DNA of 20,362 nt, taken from Didymodactylos carnosus. Taxonomy: Eukaryota; Rotifera; Eurotatoria; Philodinida; Philodinidae. The stretch covers positions 1 to 20,362 of the forward strand of contig CAJNOQ010003403.1 in NCBI GenBank assembly GCA_905250885.1. Direction: 5' to 3'. This document shows positions 10,336-20,196 of the stretch, in pieces. Each line of letters opens with the position of its first letter. The stretch's first letter is position 1. Under the pieces are notes generated by a model. The model was not told the origin of the DNA. It saw only the letters and a list, made by a program, of their open reading frames with translations, and did not search any database. The position numbers were made by a program, and so were the translations under genes.

Positions 10336-10700
10336 TTACAATAAAAGTTTCTGTTTAATCCTTTCCAGCCGGCTACTAAACCTGAGTTGCAAAAAATTCG
10401 TTTGCAGTATATTCCCTACACCTTGGTCACCAATATAACAAACGTTTTTTTCAGATCCTGGAAATGCTTGGTGTTCTGATGCCTTGGTGTTGCCAGATGG
10501 CAACATTCGGTCACAATGAAACAATAATTTTGTAAAACTCGTAAACTGTAATTTTGTATTTTGTAAAATAACCAACTTCTACTTCACCATATCCACCTGG
10601 AACAATCGGATGTTTATTAGATACTTCCCTAGAAGTCATCATTAACAGCCTTATAAAACAAGAGAGTTGTTCTTTATCAAAAATAAGGTATCTGTCGCGT
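10336..10700 (-). pseudogene. Possible decayed coding segment
   Basis: On the minus strand, one frame from about 10665 to 10520 reads as plausible protein (KEQLSCFIRLLMMTSREV, then PIVPGGYGEVEVGYF) before a stop. Another frame (ATG at 10575) stays open to 10336 with a protein-like stretch around LPSGNTKASEHQAFPGSEK. GGYGEVEVG superficially resembles a protein-kinase glycine-rich loop, but no VAIK or HRD motif follows, so no family is claimed. At best it is a frameshifted relic. Confidence 0.15.
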
Positions 10701-11020
10701 CACGAGATGAAATACTCAAATACTAACAAGGGAACGATGAATATACTTGCAAACGAAATATCCAAAAGATAAAATAGAAAACTAAATAGACGGGAAAAAC
10801 TATTTAGGTGAAAGGAGGATCGCAATGCTAAAACAGCTAAAATAATAAAATGACCTATGCCAATCACGTATACAATATACGATTTATGATTACATGTCGA
10901 ATATATGTATCGTAACATTACTTTATAAGAAATCACGCGTGGCAGTTACAGGCTAAAAATAGTCTTAGATTTTTTATTTCCTACTTTTTTTAGTTTATTT
11001 TCTAGTGACTCCTGTCGCTC

Positions 11021-11076
11021 ACACTCTCATCCGAGAGAGTGTAAGGGCCCACTAGCTATGACGTGTACAACACGTC
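11021..11076. repeat. Two adjacent hairpins
   Basis: The first hairpin is ACACTCTC (11021-11028), loop ATCCGA, GAGAGTGT (11035-11042). It lies inside a looser palindrome bounded by CTAGTG (11002) and CACTAG (11050-11055). The second is GACGTGT/ACACGTC around 11060-11076. Neither is followed by the T-run or context needed to call a terminator; they may be transposon ends. Confidence 0.5.
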
Positions 11077-12756
11077 TTTTGAACAGTCTGAGCGATGGCC
11101 TACACTGTTAAGAATTTGAGAAGAAATTTTTCTTGGTTTTATTTTCTGCAATGCCATATTTAAAGTACGGCTGTTTCGAAACAAAACGCTGAATATATTA
11201 TGCGCAAAGAAAAGAAAGAAAAAAACATAAAGAAGCGCGCACCCCAGGATCTGTAGATTTGCGTTGATCGAAAATTAACGGATTCGACTGGTTTCGGATA
11301 TTGAATTCGATCTCCGGATCCTCCACGATTTAGATATTGGGAAGCGAAAGAACTGAACGAATTCCGATTTCGGGATCCAGTCGGCCGTCCGAACTCCGGA
11401 AATCAGAGGAATTAAAAGTATCCCACAGGATCTGATAGGGTAAATTCGATTTGGGTAGCTGAACAAATCATATGAAAAACGAAAAAGTTTCGTCTAATAT
11501 CTCATTAATAAATAATCAAACGCCACAACAAATAAAGAAAAAAGCATATTTTATAGAAGTACTGAGAAAAAAAGTTTTCGAAAACGTTTTTTGTTTAAAA
11601 CTTATTCGACTTTTACTAAAAACCTTGTCAAAACAGACAAGTCCTTTTACACTAATGAGCCCATAACTCAGTGATATTCCACCTAGAGAACTGCTATTAC
11701 GATTTTCTGGGTAGAAAGCCATGCTGAATACGCTAGAAATGTGTTTGAGAGGTAGCTTATTGCTCAGTCTTTCTTAGATCGAAAGAAGCAAACAACTTTT
11801 TATTCTAACATCACAATCCTTTTTTTAAAGAAATAAAAAACCATTATGTGGACGAAAAACAAACATTTTCTAAAACAGAGAGTATTGTACATCTGAATAT
11901 TTACGATATTATTCATCAAAAACCATTTTCACTATGATACTGATTCAACTGACTAGACTACTCTTTGTAATGTAACCGTCTCTTGATCAGAACATATGAA
12001 TGCCAAAATATCTCCTGTTTAGGTTTATAAAGAAAAGGTTCCAATCTCTCGTAAAAGTTAATTAATAATGAGTTTGTCATAAATCGTTCCTTTTTTCTAT
12101 CAATTATGATTTAATATTTCAATATTTCATAATTTGAGATAAAAATAAGTTATTTTTAATCCGTTCGTTCAGAAATTTGTAATATACAATGAGTCCAGAT
12201 GTTTCTGTTATCAAAAACCTATGATAAAATTATTTTTCTGTTCGGGGATCGTCTTTTCTTTTTTAAAAAGCCGTTGATTAGTTGAAGTGACAGGCTGGTG
12301 TCAAGTGTTGATTGTATGAGTAATTTCTAGTACATACGAAAAGTCAGTGCATTTTACTAGTATATTATTTTTATTGATTTTAGGTAGAAAAATATGTATA
12401 CGTTTTATCTTTGAGAAACACAAATTTATTCGATTAATAGACGGTCTTTTATTCGACAAATTCTGGAACATTTCATTTTTCATGCAAGATTCAATGAATT
12501 CGTCGATAAATATAGTATCAATCAAAAATTCAACGTAAAGAAAAATGTTTTATATACTTTTTTTTGAAACATCTTACTGTTCATTTTTCTCTTGTGCATA
12601 ACAATGACATTTTACATTAGCTACAGCTTTCTACTCGATGAAATCAGAACGTCTCCTATACATATTGTCCAGTGTAGACACAAATTATCTCTCGATAGTT
12701 CAAGAAACATTTTTTGTAATGCTTGCTTCGTTCTAGTTACTTCATAAGAATTTGCC

Positions 12757-15192
12757 ATGTAAATTAACATCTTTCTAACTAAAGATTTTATTTGATTAGT
12801 GATTAGAATCGTGGCACTAACGATAGTTTTTGTTCAATCTTATATTTGTATTCGACATTTGCTAACTATTAGACTATTTTGTAGGTCGACGGATAATGAA
12901 ATTCTGCCCACTAAAAAAAAAATATTAAAAAATTTTATTTCTTTATGTCTGTTATGTACGTTAATTAATTTGGCACAAGGAACAGTTATGAAATTAAATG
13001 AAAATATTAATTTGAAAGACAGTGTTGGTTTCATATCAATAGCACTAATAGAAGGTTGTACATTTCTTTCCGCTCTTATTCTTCCGACACCAATGTCAAC
13101 AATGCTTGGATATAAATGGACAATATTGATTGGTCAACTGGCTGTTTTTAGTTACGTTTGTAGTAATCTATTTTATTCTATGTCATGGCCAATATATACA
13201 TGTGAGTAAGAGTGAAAAAAGATTTAAACAAAAAATGAAAAAAATCTTTTCAGAATTATCAACATATGTATCATTTCACAGCATCATTACTAATTGGTTT
13301 GATGAAAGCACCATTGATGACAGTGCAAGGCAACTATGTCACAGAATTAAGTCTTTCTTATGCCAGACAAACTAATGAACCGATAACGCCTATTATGTGT
13401 CAGTTTTTTGGAATATTTAATGGTATTAATCAAATAGGTAGGTAAAAGACACATACTTGACTTTGCATATGTGTTGGTGGAATTTGAAAGTTATTTCTAG
13501 GTGGTGTTGTTGGAAGTTTAATCACTTATTTTGTATTTTATGAGACTGATTCAGCGTTTAATAGTAATCACATTCACTGTGGTGCTACATTTCATGCAAG
13601 AGAAGTGGCTAAATACCCCAATAAAACATTGTCCATTAAAACAGTACGTAATGTACTCTTATCACTTCAATTGTCATATATGAGTGGTTTCTTTTTAAGG
13701 TCGGCATATCTTATTTTGTTTGTATCATAGCTATTTCAATGAGTATTCTGTTGTTGGTAACATTAATTGAAAATAAATCTACAAAAAACTCTGGTATGTC
13801 GAATAAGACTGAATAATAAACACTTTCAATCATTTTATCGCTTAATTCTAAGGTAGAAATATAAACGAGGTCGTCCGTAATGTGATCAAATGTATCTTCT
13901 TAACTTTTAAACAAATGAAACAAACACATCAATTATTGTTGATACCAGTAACTTATCTCATTGGCAGTTGTCAAAGCTATATTGAAGGATTATATGTTGT
14001 GGTACGTTATTGTCTGTTTATTAATGCTATTAGTTAACCATCCAGAAAGTTCTTTTTAAATGATTATGATTCTTGTTTAATTTTTTTCTCTAGAGTTTTG
14101 TTACATGTTCGGTTGGTCTTCAGTACATTGGTATGTCGACCTTCTATAAATGACTATGCCTGTGTTTTTTAATAACCGATTAACTCTATAGGTTTGGTTA
14201 CATTTTTGTGTCGTTTAAGTCAATCGTCGTTTAGTTTCATTACTGGCTACGCGATTAAGTACGTTGGTAATACACTTTTATTTATTTATTCAACGGTCGT
14301 AATTTATACATTGATATTATTAATGTTGTTCTGGTATCCAGTTTCATCACAAATCTATATTTTATTTCTAATAGCAATATGCTGGGGAATGGCTGTCTCG
14401 ATCTTAGTTGTAGTTTTACAATGTAAGTCTCTAACAGACGTGTACTAGTATCAGTAACTGGGTTTCGACCTATTCCTGTTTCATCTTTCTGATTAAGAGT
14501 TTAATCAATTTTCCTGTGTGGAAAAAACAAAACTCTTTCGAATAAAAAATGGCTAATCTAGCAAAAATAAAACGAGTTTAGACATACTTTTATTTACTTC
14601 CACGCATCAAAACTTTCTTACCGATACGTCGGTATCGCTTTTTGAGATTTTTTACTCAAAATTGGTGCCTACACACAGGTATGCGTACAGCATAGTCGAA
14701 AACATGTGACTTATCATTTACAACGTCTAGGGTTTCTCGAAGGCTAGTCAGAGTATTCGAGACAATAGTGAAGTCATTCGTCGACTATTATACTCATAAT
14801 AGTGGATACACTGAAAGTTCCCTCGTTATACGTTCGCTCCTCCAGCCACAGTACTAAGTTTTGATTTTTACAGGAAAACTCATTAATCTTATTCAGAAAG
14901 ATGAAACAGGAATAAACCGGTGCTTGTGAATGTCAACTCTTCATCCTAAAAAGCTATATTGGCTGTGATTTTTTCTTTTATAGCTACGTATGGTCTGATA
15001 TATTCTAATGAAAATGAAGAAGAAACAACAGCTGCATTTTCTAATTATGCTTTATGGAAATATTTAGGTAGTTTTATTTTATCCGTAACTGCACCATTAC
15101 TACCTGTTCATACCATATTGATTATGATAGCATGTTTAGTGTCGCTATCCATCATTTGTTATATTATAATTCAATCAATAAAAAGTAGTTAG
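12757..15192 (+). CDS. UNC93-like multi-pass membrane protein, about nine exons
   Basis: Coding exons: 12885-13201, 13282-13437, 13501-13643, 13700-13793, 13853-14001, 14094-14130, 14192-14422 and 14984-15192 (TAG). All junctions are GT..AG and all phases join, giving 444 residues after the start; human UNC93A is about 457. Family-typical stretches follow in order: KKKILKNFISL, LPTPMSTMLGYKWTI, SLLIGLMKAPLMTVQG, QLLLIPVTYLIG, SFVTCSVGLQYIG and AAFSNYALWKYLG, interspersed with hydrophobic segments as expected for an 11-12-helix, MFS-related UNC93 fold. UNC93 members are membrane proteins linked to ion-channel regulation or receptor trafficking; the role here is unknown. The start is inferred: exon 12885 begins with G, and AT at 12757-12758 precedes a GTAAAT donor, so splicing would make ATG. 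The C-terminal helix before AAFSNY reads WGMAVSILVVVLQ, lacking the acidic residue usual there. Confidence 0.9.
12759..12884 (+). other. Inferred intron 1 of the UNC93-like gene, splitting the start codon
   Basis: The donor is GCCAT|GTAAAT at 12754-12764. A CTAAC branch-like motif lies at 12862-12866 and the acceptor is TATTTTGTAG at 12884. Removal joins AT to GTCGACGG, creating ATG TCG ACG and the N-terminus MSTDNEILPTKKK. The acceptor is well supported by coding downstream and by the frame; the donor is inferred. Confidence 0.45.
14473..14912. mobile_element. TA-flanked MITE inside the last UNC93 intron, 440 bp
   Basis: The first 20 bp at the left end (TTCCTGTTTCATCTTTCTGA) are repeated exactly, inverted, at the right end. 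Imperfect pairing continues to about 44 bp on each side (14473-14516, 14871-14912). TA lies outside both ends (14471-14472, 14913-14914), as in Tc1/mariner insertions. The interior has no transposase; it contains a CGATAC-GTCG-GTATCG hairpin (14622-14637). The element accounts for why this 561-nt intron is far longer than its neighbours. Confidence 0.8.
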
Positions 15193-15972
15193 AATGAAAA
15201 TAAGATTTGTTGTTGAGGGAGTGGATCAGACCAGTGTGAGAGTTTTAGATAGATCTCTTCGCGAAAGTTATCATATTTAGAATAGCTTTCCTTTCATGAA
15301 CATAGATATTCAAGAATAAGTCTACGATCCCATATAATTGTATGTATGATGTCTATGGCTGTCATATAAGACAAAAAAATGTATACAAATATAAACTCAA
15401 GACCTTGAAGTTCGTGATGTTATGATCTTGAGCTAAGAACTCATGAATTCAAGATCCTGATTACAACAGGCTTCATTAAGGTTTCATTCTACTAAGGCTC
15501 CTATATCAGGTTTTGATTTATTATAAAAGAATATCCTTTAAAACTACAATGGGACAAAGAAGTCCAGAGAAACAAAAGAAGTTCTCTGTCAAGTGCATTT
15601 ATTTTAGTTCGATCAATACATCTTATTACCAAATTCATGCCGTATGAATTCATCTTATATTTGTAATTGAGGTCAAATCAACAAAAAAGACCAACGACTA
15701 GCGTTAATTACATTAATGAATCTATATAAAAAATTAACGATACAAAGTGTTTCTACCATATTGTGATCAGTCATTAACGAGGAAAAATGACGCATATTTT
15801 CTCAGTAAAATCGTCTCTTGACTTACGATGTCTTCTAAATGTTAAACAGAAGTGGGGTGCTGAAGGTATCATAAGAGCGATGAAAAAATAATGGCTTCTC
15901 GAAGAAAAGCTCTAGTAAAACAAAACAGTGTGATCCAATCCGAAAACGTAGAGCCATTTTTGAGGGACATTA

Positions 15973-16100
15973 AATAGGCCTTTGCTAAAAACTGGAAGGA
16001 TGGAAGACATATGATTGATCGAAAAGAAATTTCAATCAATTCTACATCTTGCCTACGTTCCATTCGATTCCAGTCTTCCAGTTTGTAGCCAAGACCTATT
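15973..16100. repeat. 128-bp imperfect hairpin
   Basis: AATAGG at 15973-15978 and CCTATT at 16095-16100 begin two arms that pair through AAACTGGAAG/CTTCCAGTTT and, near the loop, GATTGAT/ATCAATT-type sequence. Several bulges are present. The arms are nearly contiguous, so either strand could fold as one long stem. It could be a tiny palindromic MITE or a hairpin RNA precursor. Confidence 0.55.
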
Positions 16101-16194
16101 CAATATAATACATGATGACGACTAGGAAACAAATAGATTCTTATTAGAAAAACAGGATATTCTGTACGAAGTAGGAGTGTCAGTTTATTTTTAT

Positions 16195-16320
16195 TGTTCA
16201 TTTATAATAATAGATAAATATAAATTCGTCATTTATATTTAAAAAATAAATATAAATAAACGAAAAAAATTTATTTTTATAAAATAAAGGTAAAATAAAA
16301 AAATAAAGATTTTTTTTATA
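16195..16320. repeat. Low-complexity A/T block
   Basis: About 125 bp composed almost only of A and T, with repeated AAATAAA and TATTTAT words and an internal AAATATAAAT...ATTTATATTT pairing. No coding or element ends. Confidence 0.6.
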
Positions 16321-17664
16321 GAATACATGCTGATGTGGAATGTTCTAAGACCACAGAATTTGTTATTATTCAGACAAAGTAGTTTATTTAAATGTTTCTG
16401 ATTGAAAATACCTGTACTGTAGACATAATTCCCAAAAATAAATTAACGAAGATGAAATAAATGGTTATTCTCCATCTGCGACTATGATTTTTTACTCGGA
16501 ACTCGCTGCACTTGTTCTATTCTTCTCTTTTCGAGCTAAGTTAGTTTTAGTCGACCTGGGTAATTCAACATGACTTAAAACCACTTATTCGGACAATAGA
16601 AGAGGAATAATCAGCTCATGATTTGAGATGAGGGTGAGGGCATCATCGATGACATACTAACGTGGGAAACATTCAAGAGACCATCCAGAAAGGCCTAGCA
16701 GTAGAAACGGATATCAGATTCATGATCAACATCAGACACGGTTATCAAATAAATCAGCTTCATCATGGGATATGTCAAATGAACATTACCGCTAATAGGC
16801 AGCGCCATCTCTATCGTACTGTCAGTAGAACGTAATACAGATCTGCTCATAGTACACTGGAGTTATTTCTCATCTTTTTGTTTTTTCAGATGCGCTCATA
16901 TTTTTAGTGCATAACTAATTCAACACGGTTCGACCAATCGGAAAATCCGTTCTTTTCATTTATTTTTATTTTTCTTTTCTCCATCATCTGTCATTATTCA
17001 GCCGAGTTTTGCTAAGAATAACTTAAGCCTTCTGTATTTCCCCAGCTTTCTTGACCGCAACCGTTGAAATAAGAGCTGATCTCACTGTCGAGACTTCAGT
17101 GACTAAGTTATGCGCTTGATAAAAGCCTCGCCCGTTTGCATCAAGAAAACTATTATGTGTTATGTTACTGAAGTACTCCTTGAGCAGGTACACTATGGCC
17201 GGTGTTTCCTGAAAAAGAGATAATTTAAGGGAAAAAACGAATACAGCATGCCATTGCTCTGAATGTGATTATGACATATCACCGTAATATTTTCAATGTT
17301 TGAAACTTTAGAATTAGAGTACGCTCTAGAGAATTCAAACTCAGAACCTGATCTTAGTTGTTGACTGTATTGCTTATCATTCAATATTTAATCTCATTTT
17401 GAAATTGAGATCAACAACAAATCATCATGTTCGAGACAGTATTCGATATCATACAACGGCAAATGGATAATATTCATGCGAAGATTTTTCTAGAACTGTT
17501 GATGGTTGTGTACACCTGAATAAACCATATTTTATCCTTCACTGAGAAGAATATATATTTTTATTCATGGTGCGGTGCATGTACTGAATTAAACTATCAT
17601 GACTCATCATACAATACGATATTTAATCTCGTAGCAATAGGTAATAAGAGAAAGTCAACATCTA

Positions 17665-18460
17665 TTACCTACCAGAGCTCTGTATGAAATAGACTAAAAT
17701 TTTTTCATGAACTTCGACTGGACTGGATTAGATTTTTTTAGCCCATGGACTGGACTTGATATAAAATTTTGAATGGATTTGAATCCAGGAAAAATCGATA
17801 AAAATATGTTGTTTTGTATTATATGCGATTCTATATAGTGTGTAGTACATACTATACAGAATTATTAACACTATTTATCTTCATTTTTAAGATTTCGAAT
17901 CGTCTAAGTTCATCATCAGAAAAATGTACAAAGAGCTATAATATTTGTCTCTGTTAGTGTTAGCCTGTGTTTTATTTTAACTACTGACGGACGAACTATG
18001 TATATGTAAGAATTTCATATATAAATAACACCTATCTTTTTATAGCTCTTTGTACATTTTCTTGATGATGAACTTGGACGAAAAACTCTGCCATTATCAG
18101 TCAATGCCTAGCGAATTCTAGATCGTAATTCAACCTTTCTTAAATAGTTTGAGAATATAGCAATGTCTGATCTGATATCTGAAGCTCATCCCTAATGAAA
18201 CGGCGTTTGAAACACAAAAAAGACAATTACACAATAATAGACAATGATTTTATAACAGCAAAGTCAGAGGTTTGGAAAGTATTTAGTTCCCATCTGTGAA
18301 GTATCCTGATGGTAACCTACTGACCTCGGACTGGATCTTTTAGTATATGGACTGGGCTGGACTTAAAAAACTGTTTTTCATGGACTCGGACTGGACTAGA
18401 TTTTTTTAGTCCATAAACTGGACCCAAAATTTTGAGTCCATACGGAGCTCTGTTACCTAC
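17665..18460. mobile_element. hAT-type MITE with perfect 8-bp target duplication, 780 bp
   Basis: The element is 17673-18452, flanked by identical TTACCTAC copies at 17665-17672 and 18453-18460. The ends are inverted: CAGAGCTCTGTATG on the left, and the right end read backwards is CAGAGCTCCGTATG. Pairing continues through GACT..AAAATTTT. CAG-type termini with an 8-bp duplication define hAT transposition. Subterminal GGACTGGACT copies lie on both sides (17719-17757 and about 18328-18425), as expected of hAT transposase-binding repeats. No transposase frame is present. A nested palindrome occupies 17901-18080. The intact duplication suggests a relatively recent insertion. Confidence 0.9.
17901..18080. 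repeat. 40-bp-arm palindrome nested in the hAT MITE
   Basis: The arms at 17901-17940 and 18041-18080 match at 37 of 40 positions (core AAGTTCATCATCA and ATGTACAAAGAGCTATA), with a 100-bp spacer. Its terminal sequences differ from those of the surrounding element, so it may be a second insertion or an internal structural part. Confidence 0.75.
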
Positions 18461-18668
18461 GCCAAACCCTTCTTGCCTATGTAGTCTGAACTTTCAATAA
18501 TTTTCCTTTATCGGCACTGTATATCACTCACGTATTAGAAATAAAATGGCCAAAAATAATTATATGTTTATTTGATTAACATGTATACTCTGATCGTTTA
18601 GTTATCATCCTTGACATCTTTTATACTATTTTAGATTAAAAAACTTGTTTTATTCTGTTGTTAAAATC

Positions 18669-18991
18669 ATGGCTGAACGATATAATATTCATTCGCAATT
18701 AGAACATTTACAATCGAAATATATTGGTAAGACGATGGGATACTTATTCTATTAATTTCGATAATTATTTTGTCTGTTCTATTTTTAGGTACGGGTCATG
18801 CTGATACAACAAAATGGGAATGGGCATCAAATATTCACCGTGATACGTATGCATCATATTTGGGACATTTTGATTTGTTAAATTATATAGCCATTGCTGA
18901 AAATGAAACAAAAGCCAAAGTCAGATTTAATCTTCTTAAAAAAATGATACAACCATGTGGACCACCACCACAAAAATTAGAGGAAAATTAA
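18669..18991 (+). CDS. SF3B5: Splicing factor 3B subunit 5 (SF3b10), two exons
   Basis: Exon 1 (18669-18726) and exon 2 (18789-18991) join in phase 1 across a 62-nt intron (GTAAGA..TTTTTAG) to give 86 residues, exactly the length of the human protein. The sequence runs MAERYNIHSQLEHLQSKYIG, then TGHADTTKWEW, HFDLLNYIAIAENE, KVRFNLLKKMIQPCGPPP and ends EEN, nearly colinear with SF3B5 throughout. SF3B5 is a small nuclear subunit of SF3b in the U2 snRNP that packs against SF3B1 and SF3B3 and helps recognise the branch site. A TATTTTAG acceptor-like site at 18634 lies 34 nt before the ATG and could be a 5' UTR or trans-splice acceptor. Polyadenylation is probably at AATAAA 19038-19043. Confidence 0.97.
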
Positions 18992-19037
18992 ATATTATTA
19001 TATATTATGGCTTGTTCTTTGTTTTTTTTCTTGTTCA

Positions 19038-19043
19038 AATAAA
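19038..19043 (+). promoter_or_regulatory. Polyadenylation signal AATAAA of SF3B5
   Basis: A canonical hexamer 47 nt after the SF3B5 stop, followed by a T/G-rich stretch. Confidence 0.6.
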
Positions 19044-19049
19044 ATATTC

Positions 19050-20196
19050 TTTGTGTAGTCAATGAAGCAAAAAATTGAACGTCTGTTGATCAGGAACTTC
19101 AGAGAAAAACATTAAGACTCAGTATCTTGATATTTCATCAACTATTTCATCAATGTTTTTTCGTCAGTGGATAATCTTAAAAAAAGCTACTACTAAAAAG
19201 ATAATATTACACGTCTTTTTATAAATTTAAACTTGTATTTATTTCGTAAAGTAACTCTAGAACACAGTTTGTATGTATGTCAATGGATAGATAAATCGGA
19301 ATAAACTATAACTTACAAAGCCATGCTATTTTTGAAGAATATATAGGTTTCAACTAAGATGTTGATGACCAATTCTGTATAAATCAAGTTCACAATTGAA
19401 CAATATAGATCAAGTAGTTCAAAATGTACATGTGAAAAAATCTCATGAGTTCATCACAACTCGTTCTTATAGTCTCTCGTGAGTTTTTAGAAGGAGCTCA
19501 AAATTTTTTCTCTTGTTTATTTTAATACTGAATATACGACTTCATATGAAGTCGACAAAAAATATCCTTATTGAGATTAACACCTATCTGTATGGCATGA
19601 GGTGTTAGTTCTTGAGGAGAATCTATGCATATAATACGTGAACAAATTGGAAAAAATGGAAAAGATCTTGTTTCCGACACCGTCCAGCTGACATTGAGTA
19701 AGGAAAAATGCAGAAAACAGGAAAAACCGATAGAAAAATGTAAAATATTGTAAAATTCCATCTAGAACACCGTGACATATCTTGGTAAAGTTGAAAAGCC
19801 CATGTTTGGTGTTAATTGGCGTTATATCGAGTACAAACCTTGAGATAAACTTGATATATTCAGATTAAAACGGAAGGCAACGCAGACAAATAGAAGTGAA
19901 CAACGAAAATTTTTTCTAAGAAGAAAGTAAATGAGAAATAAGACTTTTTTTCTATGCCTCACATCTGCAGCAACCTAAATATATAGGCGGAAATGCACCT
20001 CCCTAGTTGATCGACACAGGAAAACCATTAAATGTGATGAAATTGAATTTTAATAAGAAAAAAACTTTCAAAGTTAAAATAAGAACCTCATGATGAATAT
20101 AACATACCTCTCTCGTAATGTTAAACATCGTGCACAGGTTCAGAGTGATGTTGTTTTCACTTCATTTTTGCAGAATTGTCAAATGTTTACAATATA
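19050..20196. other. Gene-free 3' stretch
   Basis: No confident gene. It contains a perfect 18-bp palindrome CGACTTCATATGAAGTCG (19537-19554), an 8-bp hairpin TAACACCT/AGGTGTTA (19578-19607) and a weak minus-strand exon-like segment (19584-19687). Nothing else was recognised. Confidence 0.45.
19584..19687 (-). other. Weak exon-like segment on the minus strand
   Basis: Read on the minus strand, a pyrimidine-rich tract ending CAATGTCAG abuts an open 104-nt segment (WTVSETRSFPFFP, then DSPQELTPHAIQI) followed by GATAG|GTGTTA. The composition is plausible for coding, but there is no family match and no partner exons. Confidence 0.15.

Larger units (their letters stand above)
8837..12756. other. 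Gene-poor stretch between the TTA element and the UNC93-like gene
   Basis: No intact gene was recognised. The stretch contains the second copy of the dispersed motif (9276-9295), a weak minus-strand frame (9636-9908), repeats of TGTGTCGCA around 9474 and 9997 with inverted TGCGACACA near 10081, and a GACTT palindrome (10138-10163). It also holds a broken minus-strand coding-like segment (10336-10700), twin hairpins (11021-11076), and a slightly GC-richer patch with GGATCC and TCCGGA-type motifs (11275-11460). Sequence from 11470 to 12756 shows nothing I can name. Confidence 0.4.
15193..17664. other. Gene-free stretch after the UNC93-like gene
   Basis: No canonical AATAAA was seen close to the stop at 15190-15192. 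The stretch holds a perfect 8-bp hairpin GATCTTGA/TCAAGATC (15424-15456), the long hairpin at 15973-16100, and a strongly AT-biased low-complexity block at about 16195-16320 made of TAAATA/AAATAA runs. Open frames at 15869-16063 and 17193-17384 on the minus strand look like chance; the former overlaps the hairpin. Confidence 0.45.

Noticed and set aside
11275..11466. 63-codon minus-strand frame in a GC-richer patch
   Set aside because: It is built from repeated GGATCC/TCCGGA-like words (Arg/Ser/Ile-rich), so more likely repeat-derived than a gene.
12301..12538. Frames of 63-74 codons just upstream of the UNC93-like gene, considered as a first exon
   Set aside because: The plus frame ends in a stop without a donor giving the required phase-2 junction to 12885, and the peptide does not resemble an UNC93 N-terminus.
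12799..12884. Upstream extension of the UNC93 exon 2 frame from a GTG
   Set aside because: There is no ATG. The segment includes a CTAAC branch-like motif and ends in TATTTTGTAG, so it reads better as the 3' part of an intron.
13202..13253. Shorter UNC93 intron using the CTTTTCAG acceptor at 13253
   Set aside because: With the GTGAGT donor at 13202, this junction creates a TAA stop. The acceptor at 13281 restores the family-typical frame.
13130..13375. 81-codon plus-strand frame overlapping UNC93 exons
   Set aside because: It is an out-of-frame shadow of the UNC93 exons and intron.
15869..16063. 64-codon minus-strand frame
   Set aside because: It overlaps the 128-bp hairpin and has no protein features.
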